From NCBI GenBank assembly GCA_001724265.1, contig MEDY01000047.1, forward strand, positions 1 through 64,000: a stretch of 64,000 nt of DNA, written 5' to 3'. A model generated the notes under the pieces. The model did not search any database, was not told the origin of the DNA, and saw only the letters and a program-made list of their open reading frames with translations. Positions 11,901 to 24,200 of the stretch are shown here, piece by piece; within the stretch, counting starts at the first letter, position 1; each line of letters opens with the position of its first letter. This DNA is from Rhizaria sp. SCN 62-66 (Eukaryota > Rhizaria, unplaced). A program made the translations under genes and the position numbers.

Positions 11901-14900
11901 GTCGAGGCTCATCGTTGCCGCAGCACCCAGACGTGGGCCCGGCGTGTAGTCTAGTCCGAATTCGCCAGGCAGACCAAAAACGGGGAGCGGCGACATCGTC
12001 GCATCGCTGGTACGGCCAGCGACGCGCGCCCAGGGTGCATCATCAGGGGTTGCGCTCAGCGTCGTGATGCACCAGAGGTCGTCGCCGGGGTCGTTGTCAC
12101 CGTTGAGCCCCGGAAGCACCTGCCGGCCCGAGTAAATGCACATGCTGCCCGCGACCGACGCCTTAGCGAAGCCTTGGCGCGCACCGGGGTGGCACGTGTC
12201 GCCAGGCTGCAGGTCGCCCGCAGGCGGCACAACGGCCTGGTAAGTGGCCAGTCCGCCCGGGTAGTTCGCCTGGGACGCGAGATGGTTAACGCCTGCAGTG
12301 CCCCAAGTACCGGTTGCGACGTTAAGACGCCAAATGCCTGGCGGCGCGGCGGGCGAGTCGGCGTACACGTACAGAGAGTCACCAGCGGTGGAGAACCAGG
12401 CCACAGCGTCCATTGACGGCGGCGGTTGCAATGCGGAAAAATACACGGTGTTGAACGAGTAGGTCGGAATCAACGCGTTTGACATCGCAATTGTGGTCCC
12501 GTTGACTCCGACGGTTGCAGCAACATTGAACACACTCAGGACCTGCAAGCTCGGGTTCGTGATTACGATGTCAGATGTCAGCGCCACACCTGCCGTGAGG
12601 GTGATTCCGCCGTAGGCCCATACAGCACGAGTCTTGGGGTGCACGGCGACGGCAGAAAAGGCTGAGAATGCTTCGCGCACGTTGTCGGGGGCAATCAGAC
12701 CGTGTTTGGGAGCGACATTGTCGTGGTAGGACGACGTCACCATGGCGTTGCATGTGAAGCCGGAATAATAGGCGTCGCAGTTGCAGTAATAACCCGCGCC
12801 GCCATCTACGCACACGCCATGGCCAGAACACGACTCAGAGTTGCACCTTGTTGCCGACATTCCACTAACGTTCACACCGAAATAAAGTGCAGACCGCGGG
12901 GTCGACGTTGACGGCCAATAGTCGAACGTCGAAGTGGCTTGGGCGAAAAAAGGTGACTGGCACACACTTGCGCCAGGACTGACACTGTCAACACATGTAC
13001 TCGTGGGCTCAATGGTCCACGTATCGTCGTGTGCAATCGCGGCCGCATTGATGCGCGGGAAGAGCTCCATCGTGGCTTTGGAGCGCCGTGCGACAGCGTC
13101 GACCACGTCTGGGTGAAGCGAGTAGCCACCATGCACAAACACAGTCATTGCAGTTGTAAAACCCGACTGAGTACCAGGCATAAGAAGTGTCGGCTGCAGC
13201 CGCGCGCCGGGCCAGTGCACCGGACCAGTCTCTTCAAAGGGCTTGCGGTCGGAGGTTTCAGTCGCGTACTTACGCGCAATTGGCGAGTGGTAGCCGTGGG
13301 CGAGTTACCAGGTCTTGTTTGATGACGAAAAACGCCACAAATCGTCAAGCTGCATCACGGTACCAGCACTGGCGCGGGGCGCGTAGGGGGTGAACGGCGC
13401 GCGGTGCAGCGGGGAGCGCCAGGCAAGCACGGGCCTGGCTGCGGTTTTAACAAGCACGTGAGACGTCACGCCAGCCTTGGGGATTGCATTAAGGATGTAG
13501 CTCACTGACGTGTCCGCTGCAGCGCGGCAATGAAGCGCAAATCCAACACCAGTTGAGGTCGCAGTGCCAGTGAGCGTGTACGATACGTCGAGTACTAAAA
13601 TCAACGGGTTATACGGGGACGAGAGAATCTGAACCGGTGCGTTCGGCGCTGATGCAGGGGATCGGATGCGCCTGAACTGCCCAGGAACCCATGTCATCGC
13701 GTCGATCACCACGGGCGGAGTTTGGCTTGCTGCCTCAGCAAACTCGAACATGCTTTCTGGCGTCGCTAGCGTGATCTGCGATTGTGCACTTGACGCATGC
13801 ATCGACACATCGAAATGCGTACGGACAGACATCTTCGCCGACGTGTAGCCCAGCGTAGCGGGCGGCGCCGAGTCTGGGTGCGGCTGCACAAGCAGCTCAA
13901 GCTGATCCAGCCGCGTGCCCATCGTGATCCCCATCGCGGCTAGGTCCTCAGGCGAGTAGTAGTAGGCGTGTATGGTACGCGTGCTGCTGCTCATCTCATC
14001 AATATTCTTGAAACGCGTTGCCAACGGCAACATCATGGGCATTACATCCGCCGCAGCCGTCAGTGACACAGAAAGTTGAGTGTCACCAGTGTCAAAGTAC
14101 CCAAATGCATGGCCGCGTCCGCCGAAGAGATAGATGTCATCGTTGTACGCGTTGGCAAAGCCAGCAAACGCGCGGCCGCCGGGGTGCCGCGGGCCGCGGG
14201 ACAGCGGGCCCTGCAGCCGCGGGTGGCCGCGGTCTGCGGGCAGCGCGCGAGCGGGAGCTCGTCCAGCCTTGTCCAAGTGCCAGAGCCCGAGGCGACGCTG
14301 AGCTTCCACAGCCCGGCTAGCACGGACGAGTCGGCGGCGTTGAGCTCCGCGGACTGCTCGCTGAGCTCGTCGTTCTGGAGCCGGAAAAGCACGCCGCCGT
14401 ACATGTACAGTGTGAGCAGTGTCTCGGAGGAATACTGCTGCGACAGCGTCACCATCGGATACGCGCGTGCAGCGGGGGTCGACGTAGTGCCTGGATAAGG
14501 GTACTTGCCGGCGAGAGTGGCGCCGCTGTACTCGACCAGACCGCCGGCGACAAGCTTCCACTCGCCTGTGCTCACAGTGTACGTCAGCGCGGAGTCGAGC
14601 TCGAAATACATGGACCCGTCTGAAGGCAGGGTGATGTCTGACATCATGAGTCCTCCAAACAGCAGCAGCGTGCCGTTGCGCGCGGACAGCGACGCGGCGG
14701 CCAGCGGCGGCGGGCCCAGGGATGCGGTGAGTGGGCCACTGATGCCCAGAGAGCTGGCGGCAACGGAACCGTGCCACCAGGCCCATTGCTGTCGGGCCGG
14801 GTCAAATGACCAGAGGTCGCCGAACATCGCCTGCGCGCCGTCCGCGCCAGGGGCCGCAGCGCTAAACACCAAGTGCGACTGGGCACCGCCGTAGAGCCAA

Positions 14901-17049
14901 ATCAGCTTCGTGATAGGGTCGTATGCCAGCGCAGCGCTGTGGCGCGCGGCGGGGCGCAGTGCGGGGTGATACTGGCCGCGCGTGAGCTCCGTCTCGCTCT
15001 GTATCGATCCCGGGAGACGCACGGGGAGATCTTCCAGTGCGGGGTCACCCGAGAGCAACATCGTGGTGTTGGCGAGGACGTCAAACATCCACAGGTCCGA
15101 CAGCAGCGGCGCCGGGCGCGTGATGCTGTGTGCGGTGTGTTCCTCCATTGCCATGCCGCCGAACCAAAAGGTAATCTGACCTGTATTTGTGTAAACGGTT
15201 TCGGACGAGGCGGCTGGCGGCGTGTGCGTCGCCACGGCGTGCAAGTAGCGCGGGCGCGCGCGCGGGTAGCGCTCGGTCACGGACGGGGTGGAAAACTCTT
15301 CGGGGGCAAAGGTGCGCCAGTTGAGAGCGAGCGAAGAGGACGAGTTCAAGTCAATCTGGTATGATGCGATGTGGGTAAAGACAATGAAGAACAAAATGTT
15401 TGGAATATGAACAAGATTATACAAGCATGTGTGCAAATGAAACGTAAAGTTAAAGTAAAATAGTAGTGCATATTCGTCAAGGAACTGTACTGAACCATAT
15501 GTCGGATTAGCTCAACATGTTACGCAAGTGATGTGCGTACCTGGGGAGAAAACGTGCGTTGTTCGCAATATTTGTCGTCCCGATTGAATGAAGTGGTGGC
15601 GTAGAGAGAGTTTGGTGCCTTATCAACACTCATTACTGTCGTATTATGACTCTTATCGAAGGCAACGCCGTTCTGAATGTCTTGGTGCACCCACGTGCCC
15701 CCAACGAGGCCGGTTGGGTTCAGCGACGCCGGCGGGTTGGGTAAGAACATCGATAGGCGCAACGGCAGCCCGTCGGAGGTGGTCACCGGCAAAGCGGCGC
15801 CGTACGCCATCACACTATCAAGGTTAAAAGAGCAGTAGCCCACACCCTCAAGCAGCTCGCGCTGCGCAGCCATAATGTCGAACGCAATCGGCAAACCAAG
15901 AGAGTTTCCGTTCGTAGGCGGGATCGAGAGCATGCATAGCGATCCAGATGAACCGCGATAGAATCTGTCGTCGTTTGAGTCGGTAATCTTGAGCGTAGCC
16001 AGGATGCCACCCGTGCCCTGAAGTCCCGTGGGAACGGCGTCAAAGTACGGAATGTCAACGAGGTCCGCAGTAACAGTCAGCGCAGGGTTGGCCTCCATCA
16101 GGGACTCGAGTTGGACGGTCGCGGAGTAGGAGTGTGTGCCAAGTTTGAAGGTGAGCTCCGTGTTGATGGAGGCATACAGCTGCCCCGGGTTAACTGTGCG
16201 CCACGGTGTCGTGCACGTAATCACAAAGCAGCTGCTTGAGGGCACACCGGGTGATGGCGGTAGCATGCCAGGAAAGGTTGCGTAGGTCTACGTCATAATC
16301 GTGCTGTCGGAAGTCGCCTCTGCGCCATTGTCGAATGTCATCGCGCATGTGTAGCTCGAGGTGGTTGAATAAAGTTGTAACGTAAGACCAGGATCTCTGA
16401 TTTGGATCGCAAAGTCGGTGTATAGGGGATAGTCGATGGCAAGGCACGCGCGCGTCACCATGCTCGAGCTGTGGCCTAGCAGCCGGTCTGTGTAGCGCCA
16501 TCTTGTCGTCCCAGGAAATGTCAAGGGAGCTAGGGTCAGAGTTTGCGCGTGTCCAACCTCAATGGAGATTGTAGACATAGTCGGGTATATAACACCAATC
16601 TTAAGACGGCGAGTGGTGTTGACTGCAGTTGTGGCGGGAATGTAGTATAAGCACTTGACAGTGAAGACACCGCTGTAGGGATTTGTGTCAGCAATGATTG
16701 CACGGTCAAAGTACAACTGCACCGCGTGGGAGTCTAAACCAGGCGGACCGTAAACTGGGTAAAATGCGTGAGGAAAATCTTGAGAGAAGCAACGGTCGAC
16801 CTTGTCGAGAAATGGTGTGCCGTTCTCCGCATCCACGAACATCACTTCGAGTGTCAGAGCGTCGCCGAGCGGAACCTCGTATTCAAAATCGGGAAACGAG
16901 AGGCTAAAATGGTTCCATTTATCAGCCGTTACGGGAGACTGCATAGTGACAGTCGGGGACGTCGCGGCCACGGAAAGCACGAGCAATGTGAGCAGAGACA
17001 TCAGTAACCATGTCGCGACACTTCCGCGTGAACGGATAGATGTCGTCAT
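2973..17049 (-). CDS. Polycystin-1-like receptor: signal peptide, kelch repeats, EGF, REJ, GPS, five TM segments
   Basis: Predicted cell-surface receptor of about 4,630 residues. Exon 1 is 17049-15541 and exon 2 is 15355-2973 (donor GTACGC, acceptor ACCAG). The ATG at 17049 opens a signal peptide with hydrophobic core WLLMSLLTLLVLSV. Exon 2 carries many kelch-type repeats (YLFGG, VFFAGG, VYYYGG, LILSGG, each followed by a W), EGF-like modules (near 12.8 kb and 10.9-11.2 kb), then a REJ region at about 6.5-8.3 kb with the signature CSGWEDDAEDLPLTYHW. A canonical GPS motif at about 5065-5195 has both Trp, all Cys and the HL/T cleavage site. Five hydrophobic segments follow, resembling polycystin-1 TM1-TM5 (HLWLS before TM2; LKPASIFVKAFVLLI at TM5), then a Pro/Ala-rich cytosolic tail. 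PLAT and the channel domain are absent. The frame holds one TAG (16288), one TAA (13305) and one apparent 1-nt frameshift near 14240, so it is either recoded, mis-assembled or decaying. Confidence 0.8.
5065..5195 (-). other. GPS autoproteolysis motif of the polycystin-like receptor
   Basis: The encoded segment starts with TCEWW and ends with TTCQCTHLTLF, keeping the four cysteines, two tryptophans and the HLT tripeptide of GAIN/GPS domains. In adhesion GPCRs and polycystin-1 the chain is cleaved between L and T. About 25 residues later the first transmembrane segment begins, the usual spacing. Confidence 0.9.
13305..13307 (-). other. In-frame TAA inside a kelch repeat
   Basis: The frame reads DLWRFSSSNKTW, TAA, then LAHGYHSPIARKY and stays open, in the same frame, for 3,400 more codons. 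The kelch consensus has W followed by a variable residue and then L, so a residue such as Gln fits. A GTAACT donor overlaps the stop, but no AG in the required phase occurs within roughly the next 70 codons, so an intron does not rescue it. Confidence 0.6.
16288..16290 (-). other. In-frame TAG in exon 1 of the polycystin-like gene
   Basis: The frame runs from the signal peptide through about 253 codons, meets ACG-TAG-ACC, and stays open in the same frame for another 249 codons to the splice donor at 15540. The downstream part keeps the same GC-rich codon use and exact phase with exon 2. Confidence 0.75.
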
Positions 17050-18208
17050 TGCGTGCTGCAAAGGCTCCGACGGACAGCACCAAAGCCAGGTGTGTAGAAT
17101 GGGAGGCTATTCTGAGATGTTGAACAATCTGTCAAGATATGTGTTAGCTTCTATGATGAACGAATGAGACAGTGGCGAGAAGCAGATGCGAGCAAAACGC
17201 GTCGCGAAATGGATGTTAGCAGAAATTAGGATTAAAACCTGAAAAGCACTGTGCGCAACATAGGTGACGGTAAAAAATCAAATGTTATATAGAGAATTGG
17301 TCCCATAACTCTGTGATGTGTACATGATGTTTGTCTATAAGACTCCATGGCCTTTCGAAATGTTAACTCGATGCCGTTAAAACGTTGTAAAGTCAATCTT
17401 TAAAGCGTCCCACTACGCTGTCAACAACGACAGTTAGAAAATCCTATCACATTCAAAGATTATCACACGTGAAGTACCGTAAAATCAAACTGAACTTTCA
17501 TTTCACAGAGAATAACCAAGAGGGGAGCTCTCACAAACACGACGCAGTCGCGTAGCCCATTTGCGTGGAGGTGCGTGCCTGGTGACCATGGTGACAACTT
17601 TGACTTCAATGACCAAAAAAAATGGTTGGTTGTAACTGCGAAAAGTCACTGGGAAATAACCCTGATAACACAATTCAGAAGAGATAAACCATTCCATACG
17701 AATAAATTGTTTAATCAAAATGTTTTAATATAACAATAACAGATATAACGGGGTGTTTTATTGAGTTTTGTTCAAAAATAATGACGTGTTCATTCGTTCT
17801 GTCGTGCCGAAATATTTTTCAAGTTGACTGGGGGGCGGCCCACGGAAAGAGTTTGCGGACGGGACTGTAATGATTGTATGATTCCGATTCTGATATGTGA
17901 GAGAGAATAACACGTTTTTATCTAAGCCCGAGTTTATGCGCAGACTCACAACATGTCGGGGTATATTCGAGCGATGTGTATTAAAAAAATTGTGTGCGAC
18001 ATGTTCTTCAAAAAAACGCAGCAGCATATGCGTGCATGGTCGCAGAAATAGCAAAAAATGTGGAGTTATGTTTTTAAGGAAACAATGCCATTCAAATGTT
18101 GGCAAAGCCAAAGTACGGCAAGAAAAATAAAATGGAACTACGTAAGCAATGTACAGAAATATACCACAAGCACCATGAACTGCTGCTCATAGCAGTACGT
18201 GAAAGGAA
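17050..18208. other. AT-rich intergenic region
   Basis: This spacer of about 1.15 kb separates the start of the polycystin-like gene from the end of the ATPase homologue, both on the minus strand. A 117-codon minus-strand frame at 17758-18111 has AT-rich codons unlike any gene here and no recognisable motif, so I do not call it. No RNA gene or repeat is seen. Confidence 0.6.
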
Positions 18209-21200
18209 TCAGTAATCGGAGATCCGATAGACAAGCGACTCCGGCCCGGCGACGCGCACAGCCCACTTGCGAAGCTCAGTGATTAGCAAAATGGCGACTC
18301 CAAACGGGACGGATAGCACCCAGCACTCCCAGTGCGCGTTCTCGAGCACGAAGGGCGTGCGCAGCGGCGTGTAAATGACCAGCGCCGTGATGCTGAGCGA
18401 GAGCAAGCAGCCGACGTTGAGCCACAGGTTGTCGAACATCGACCGCAGACCGTTGCGCCATACGCCCATAAAGCGTGACTTGCGGCCGAAAATGGAGAAG
18501 ATCTGTTGCACAACGAGCGCGATCAGCGCGGCGGCCCTAGCGCGGCGGTGCGCGCGGCGGCGGTCAAGCAGAGGCGCGCCGAAAGGATACGGCATCGACG
18601 GATCAGTCGGGTCAGGCTCACCGAGAAAAGCGCCGTGCGTAAAGGTGATTTGTGACCAGGAGAAGCCATCGAGTTCCATGCTGTAGAGGAAGATGAAAAA
18701 CATACCGGCCGTCTCCATTGCACCGATCAGGAAATACGACAGCAGCATCATCTTGGCAGAGATGATGCCGGCGCGGTAGTCACGGGGCGGCACCAGCATC
18801 GTCGCCTCTTCAGGCGCCTCGAAGGCCAGCGCAACGGCGGGCGGCATGTCGATAACGAGGTCGACGAACACGAGCACAAGCGTCGAGATGGGCGACGGCA
18901 TGTCAAAAAACACACCGGGAACGGTGCATGTGAGCATTTCGGGCAGCAGGTGCTGCATGGTGTAGCCGAAAGACTTGCCCATGTTATCCATCATCGAGCG
19001 GCCGACAAAGATGCCGGCCACAAGGGTCTGCATTGAGTCATCCTTGAGCTCAAGTGCGGCCGCATCCTTGGCGACAGAAGTCGCAGAAGCCATAGCAACG
19101 CCCACGTCGGCCTGGCGCAGCGCAGGCGCGTCCGACACACGGTCACCAGTGACGGCGACGATGTGGTGCGCCTCCTGGAGCTGCGTCACGACGTCGAACT
19201 TTTGCTGCGGCGACAGACGCGCGAGCACGATGTACGGGTACGACAGCAACTCCGCCCACTCTGCGCGGTCGAACTTAAGCAGCGCGTCGCCAGTCACTAC
19301 GGCGGCGTTGAAGTGCGCCGCAAACGGCTTGCCCGTGCGCAGCTCTGCTTCCTCAACACTCTCCCCGGGGCGTGCGCGGCCGACAGCGCGCGGCGCAACG
19401 CCCAGCTCGTGCGCGACGTCGGCGATGGTGCACTCTCCCTCAGGGATAATGCCGCACTGGCGTGCGATTGCCTCCGCGGTGAGCGGGTGGTCGCCGGTGA
19501 GCATCACGACGCGGATACCGGCGGCCTGACTCAGCGCCACCGCGCGCGGCGTCTCGCGGCGCGGCGGATCGGCCAGCGAGAGGTACCCCGCGAGCACGGC
19601 GTTGGACAGCGGGAAGTTCGGCGGGTGCGACGAGAAGACGAACCCGGGCGGAAATGCCACCGGGTCGAGGTCGATATACGCGAGCGCAAGCGTGCGCAGA
19701 CCGTGAGCACAGACGGCGAGCAGCGTTTCCTCGGCCTCGGCACGCAGCGCGAGTGTCAGAGGCACGCGGACGCCGTCGCGCAGTGTCCACGCGCAGGCCT
19801 CGAGCACGCGCTCAGGCGCGCCCTTGATGGCGACGAAGAAGGACCCGTCGAGCAGACGGCGGTGGACCGAGACGGAGATCTTGTCGCGCGGGTTGAACGG
19901 GATGTCCAGGACCTTGGGGTTCGCGATCTGGATCGGCGTCAGACCGGCCTGCGGGCCCGACAGACGCGGGCGGAAGAAGGTCGCCGCCGTGAGCTGCGGC
20001 GCCGCAGCCACGGTGCTGAAGACGCCGCCGGTGCGCTTGCGCGGGGCCGTGGCCGTGGCGGCGCGGCGGCTGTGGTGGTGGTGCCCGTGGTGGTGTCCGT
20101 GGCTGTGGTGGTGGCGCGGTCGCCTGTCACTGCGGTGGCGCCGGTGCCGGTGCCCGAGGCCGTGGCTGCTGCCGCTGTTGCTTCCACTGCGGTGCCTGTC
20201 GGCGCCGCGCCCGAGGCCGTCGTGACGACTGTTGCTGTGACGGTGACGGCTAGAAGTAGCAGTCGTAACAGCAGGAGCGCCAGCGGCTACGCCGGGAGCG
20301 GGAGCGGGGACAGGAGCAAGAGCGGTCGTGGTCGCACGTGCAGCGGTGGGCGTTTCGGCAACGCCGGTGGTCGCGACGACCTGGTCACCGTGGCTCGTTG
20401 CGGAGCCGGCGGACTGCGGCGACTAAGGCAACTGCGGCGACGGGGCAGAGTCCGAGCTGGGGGCAGAGGAGCTAGAGCACGCGGCGGTTGTTGTGACGGC
20501 GTCGATGGGCGAAGCGGCGGTCTGCGACGAGCCGCTGTCGGTAGAACTGTGGCCGGCAACAGTGACAGTCAATGCGGCGTCGGTGGCAGCATTTCTGGCA
20601 ACGCCAAGATCAGCTGATGTGGACATAGCAGCCACAACAGGCGCAGAAGCGGAGTGCGTGAGCTCAGTTGAAGGCTCGGTGGTGGCAGCAGGAGCAGCAG
20701 CGTCGCCAGCGGCAGCGGCAGTGCTGGCGGCGGCAATCTTGCTTCCGTTGTTCGAACTCAGTCTGGCGTCCTGCGCTGGCAGCAGCGTCGTGCTGCTGTG
20801 CAGCAACGCGCCCGCGCCCACATCGCCGCCTGTCGGCGTGACGGCGTCGGCGTCACTCACAGGAGACTTGTTGCGACTCGTGTTGGCAGCGGCAGCCGCG
20901 TTCGCTGCCGCGGTCGCGGCGTTGGCGGCCGTGATCGCAGCGGAGACAGCGGCGGTCTTGGCGGCCAGCGCCTGCGCGTTGGCGACCTTGGCGGCCTCCT
21001 CGGCCTCCTCGCGCTCCCACTCCGCGACGGTGCTGTAGTACTCGAGCGAGTGTGGCGGCGCGAGCGCGTGCACCCACCGTGCGATGGCGACGTCGACGGC
21101 GTCACCGAGCAGCGTCACAGTCGCCGTCGTCGCGCGGCGCTGCCGGCCCGCGCCCCAGGCCGCAGACCCGGGCACCAGACTGCCGCCGCCGCCGCCGCCG

Positions 21201-24200
21201 CCCGCGTGGCCGCCGCCGGCATCGGTGCGGGAGGCCGAGTCGCCCTCGCTGTCGCTGGGGGCCGCCTCGTCGGTGTTGCGCCGCGCGGCGGCCGCGGGCG
21301 CCGTGGCGCCGCTTTGTCCGCGGCTGCGCGTGCGCGCCCGCGCCCGGCCGCCGCGCCCGTCGCCGCCCAGTGCGCCGCCGGCGCCGCCCGCGCTGGCGCT
21401 GCCAGCCGCGGCGATGGAGAGGCGCGCAGGCATGCGCAGCTCTTCTTCCTCGACGACCGTGACGGCGGACATGGCGGCGGCGTCGCGCGCGGTTTCGTGC
21501 TCACGCAGCCGCCCGCTCTGGCCCACCTGGGCCTCGGCCGCTAGACCGGTGCGCACGCGCGTGAGCCCGCGGCGGACTGACGTGCCCTGCGGCGGCGCTT
21601 TGACGCCCGTGGCGCCGGCGCCGGCGCCGGACGACTTGTCGCCGCGGCGCGGGGAGCTGGAGACCGAGCTCGATGACGAGGACCGCGTGCGTGACCGCGA
21701 GCCCGAGCGCGAGTGCGAGCCCGACTGCGAGCGCTGGCGCGGACGGTGGCTCAGTGAACCGTCGCGCGAGGGTGTCGAAGCAAGGCGGTGCAGGTTCCGG
21801 CGGGAGCCACTGCGCGCGTGCCCGTGGCCGTGGCTTTGACCGTGGCGACGCTGGGGCGAGGGCGCGGGGGCCTTGCTTCCAGCGTCAGCGACGACGGCGC
21901 CAGCGACGGCCGCAGTCCCGTTGCCCGCAGTCGCTGCGTCAGGGGCCGGCGTGGACTCGGGGGCCGAGCGCACGTTCGCGAGCGCAGGCGCAGGCGACGG
22001 GGAGCTGGACCGGGCAGACGACGACGATGGCGAGCGGTCACGGTCACGGGCACGGCCGCGGCCATGGCTGCCGCGGTCGCGACTCCGGTCGCGACTGGGG
22101 TCACGACTGCGGTGATGGTGGCGCCTCTTGCTAGCGCCGCCGTGCTTCCCGCCCCCACCGGCGGTGTCAATCGTGACGGGGCCGGCGACGATTTGCGAAG
22201 GCCGCATCAGGCCGCGCGCGCTCAGCATACCGGCGCCGTCGGCCAGAGTCAGGGTGAGCGCGCCGCCGCCGGTGCGACTCGCGCGCGCGGACCCGGGCGG
22301 GCTGGGGTTCGGGCTCAGACCCGGCGTCGCTTTCGCTGACGCAGTCGCAGTCGCCGTCGGTGTTGCTTTGGCACCGGGGCCAGTGGCAGTCAACGTTGGT
22401 GTCGCGGACGCGACGGGGGTCTTCGCGATGGGGGCGATGCCGACAGTGCTGCCGGTGGCTGTTGCCGGCCGCAGGCGCGCGGCCGCGGCGGCCGCAGCGG
22501 TGGCAGAGGAAAGCATGCTGCCACCGCGCGCTGAGTGCAGCGGCGACGGCGAGGCCGAGCGTGACCGACTACGGCTGCGGCTGCCGCTGTAGCTGTCGCT
22601 GTAGCTGCCGCTGTCGCTGCGCGACGGCGACGGGGACGGCGACGACGAGTACGAATACGAGCGCGAATCAGACTGCGAGTCAAACGAGTCCGAGTCAGAA
22701 GACCCACGCCGGGCGCCGCGCAAGTGCTTCGCGCGCGGGGTCGGGGCGTTGCCGGAAGTGGCGGCGCTGCCCTTGCGCTGGCGCTCGAACAGCGTCTCCA
22801 GCTGCGGCCGCTCGGCCTCTTTCTTGGCGCGTTTGTGCTCCTGCAGCAGCCGTAAGTACTGGGCTGCGTCGGATGCCGTGCTGATCTTGCGCGCGGCCTC
22901 GGCGGTCTCGGCGACAGGCGTGCTCGCTGCTGCCAAGGCCGAGTGGGCTGACGTCAACGCCAGAGGGCTGCTGCCCTGCGGCGAGTGCGCGGTCGGCGAG
23001 CCCGTCGCTGAGGGCGACCACGCCACGGGCGAGCTCGACGCGGCAGCCGCAGCCGCAGCGGCCGCGACGGCAGCGGCCGTGGAGGCCGAATCAGAGCCGG
23101 AGCAGTTGCTCGTGCCCGCGGCTGTGGTCGCCGAGGTCCCGGCCGCGGGGGAGGGCGCAGTGCCTGTCGGGCTAGCGGCGCCGTCGGCCGCGCTCGAGGC
23201 GCCGCCGGCGGAGGGCGAGACGTCGGCGTCGCCGCCACGGGGAAGCGAAAAACGGACCTGCCTGCTGTTGTTCAGCCGCAGCATCGCGCCTGTTTGCGCG
23301 CCAGACATCGCCGCGGAGCTCGAGGGAAGCGCGTGGCTGCCGCGGCGACTGCCGGCGCGGCTGCCGTGGCGAGATCCGTGGAGCGAGCCCTGGCGCGAGT
23401 CGCCCTGGCTCGCCCGGCGGCGACGGGCGCGGTGGCCCCGGCTGTGGCGGCGGTGGCCGTGCGCTGAGCTGTTGCTGGTGTGCGTGTCGCTGTCGCTGCC
23501 GTCGTCGCTGCTGCTGCTGCTCGGCGAGTAACTGCTGCCCGTCGACCAGCTCCCGCTGCTGCTGTCGCTAGTGTAGCTGTCGTAGCTGCTTGTGTCGCTC
23601 CAGTACCGGTTGTTGTTGTCTCCGTCGCTGTCGCCGCTGTCGACGTCGCCCGTGGTCGCGCGGCGCGGCCTCGCCGCGGGCGCCGTGGCGGCGTTCATCG
23701 TCACGCGCACCGAGGTACACAGCGCTGCGATTGTGAACAGCCATTCAACCGTCGGCGACGCCTCGGGCTGCCACCCATAGTCAAGCAGCACGCGATACCG
23801 CGTTTCGTCTGCCGCGGTCGGCGCGCGGCCCGTGGCGGCGTCGGCCAGCGGCATCAGGCGCTGCGAATAGTACTCCTGCAGCACGCGGTCCGCGCCGGCG
23901 GGCAGACCGGGCGCCTGCGGGGTCAGCAGCGCGGAGAGCGCGGCCATGGACGCGGACGAGCCGTTGAGACCGCCGGCGAGCGAGCCCGTTGACCCCAGAG
24001 CGTGGACTGAGCTCAGGGACGCAGCGAGGTCGCCGCCGTCCCAGCTCGTCGCGTGGACGGCGTTGCCAGCGGAGTCGGTGCCACCGATGCCGCTGCCGCT
24101 GCCGCTCTTGCTGCGGGGCATCTGACCGCCTCTGCCGTCGCCACCGCCCAGAGCGCCGGGGCCCAGAGCGCTGGGGCGCGGCACGGCGGTGCGGCTGGTC

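Noticed and set aside
13170-13309. Intron with a GTAACT donor removing the in-frame TAA
   Set aside because: The donor differs from all others in the window, and no AG acceptor in the needed phase occurs in the region, which has coding-like codon use throughout.
17758-18111. 117-codon minus-strand frame in AT-rich spacer
   Set aside because: Codon composition is unlike any gene here and no motif or splice partner is seen.
18209-20011. Independent 600-codon gene for a C-terminal ATPase half
   Set aside because: It starts in mid-domain just before KGAPE, has no phosphorylation site of its own, and is in the same open frame as the upstream 4,400 codons except for the TAG at 20423.
19163-20617. 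484-codon plus-strand frame opposite the ATPase gene, and many similar antisense frames in 20-35 kb
   Set aside because: High GC third positions on the coding strand suppress stops on the other strand; translations are Arg/Ala noise with no domain.
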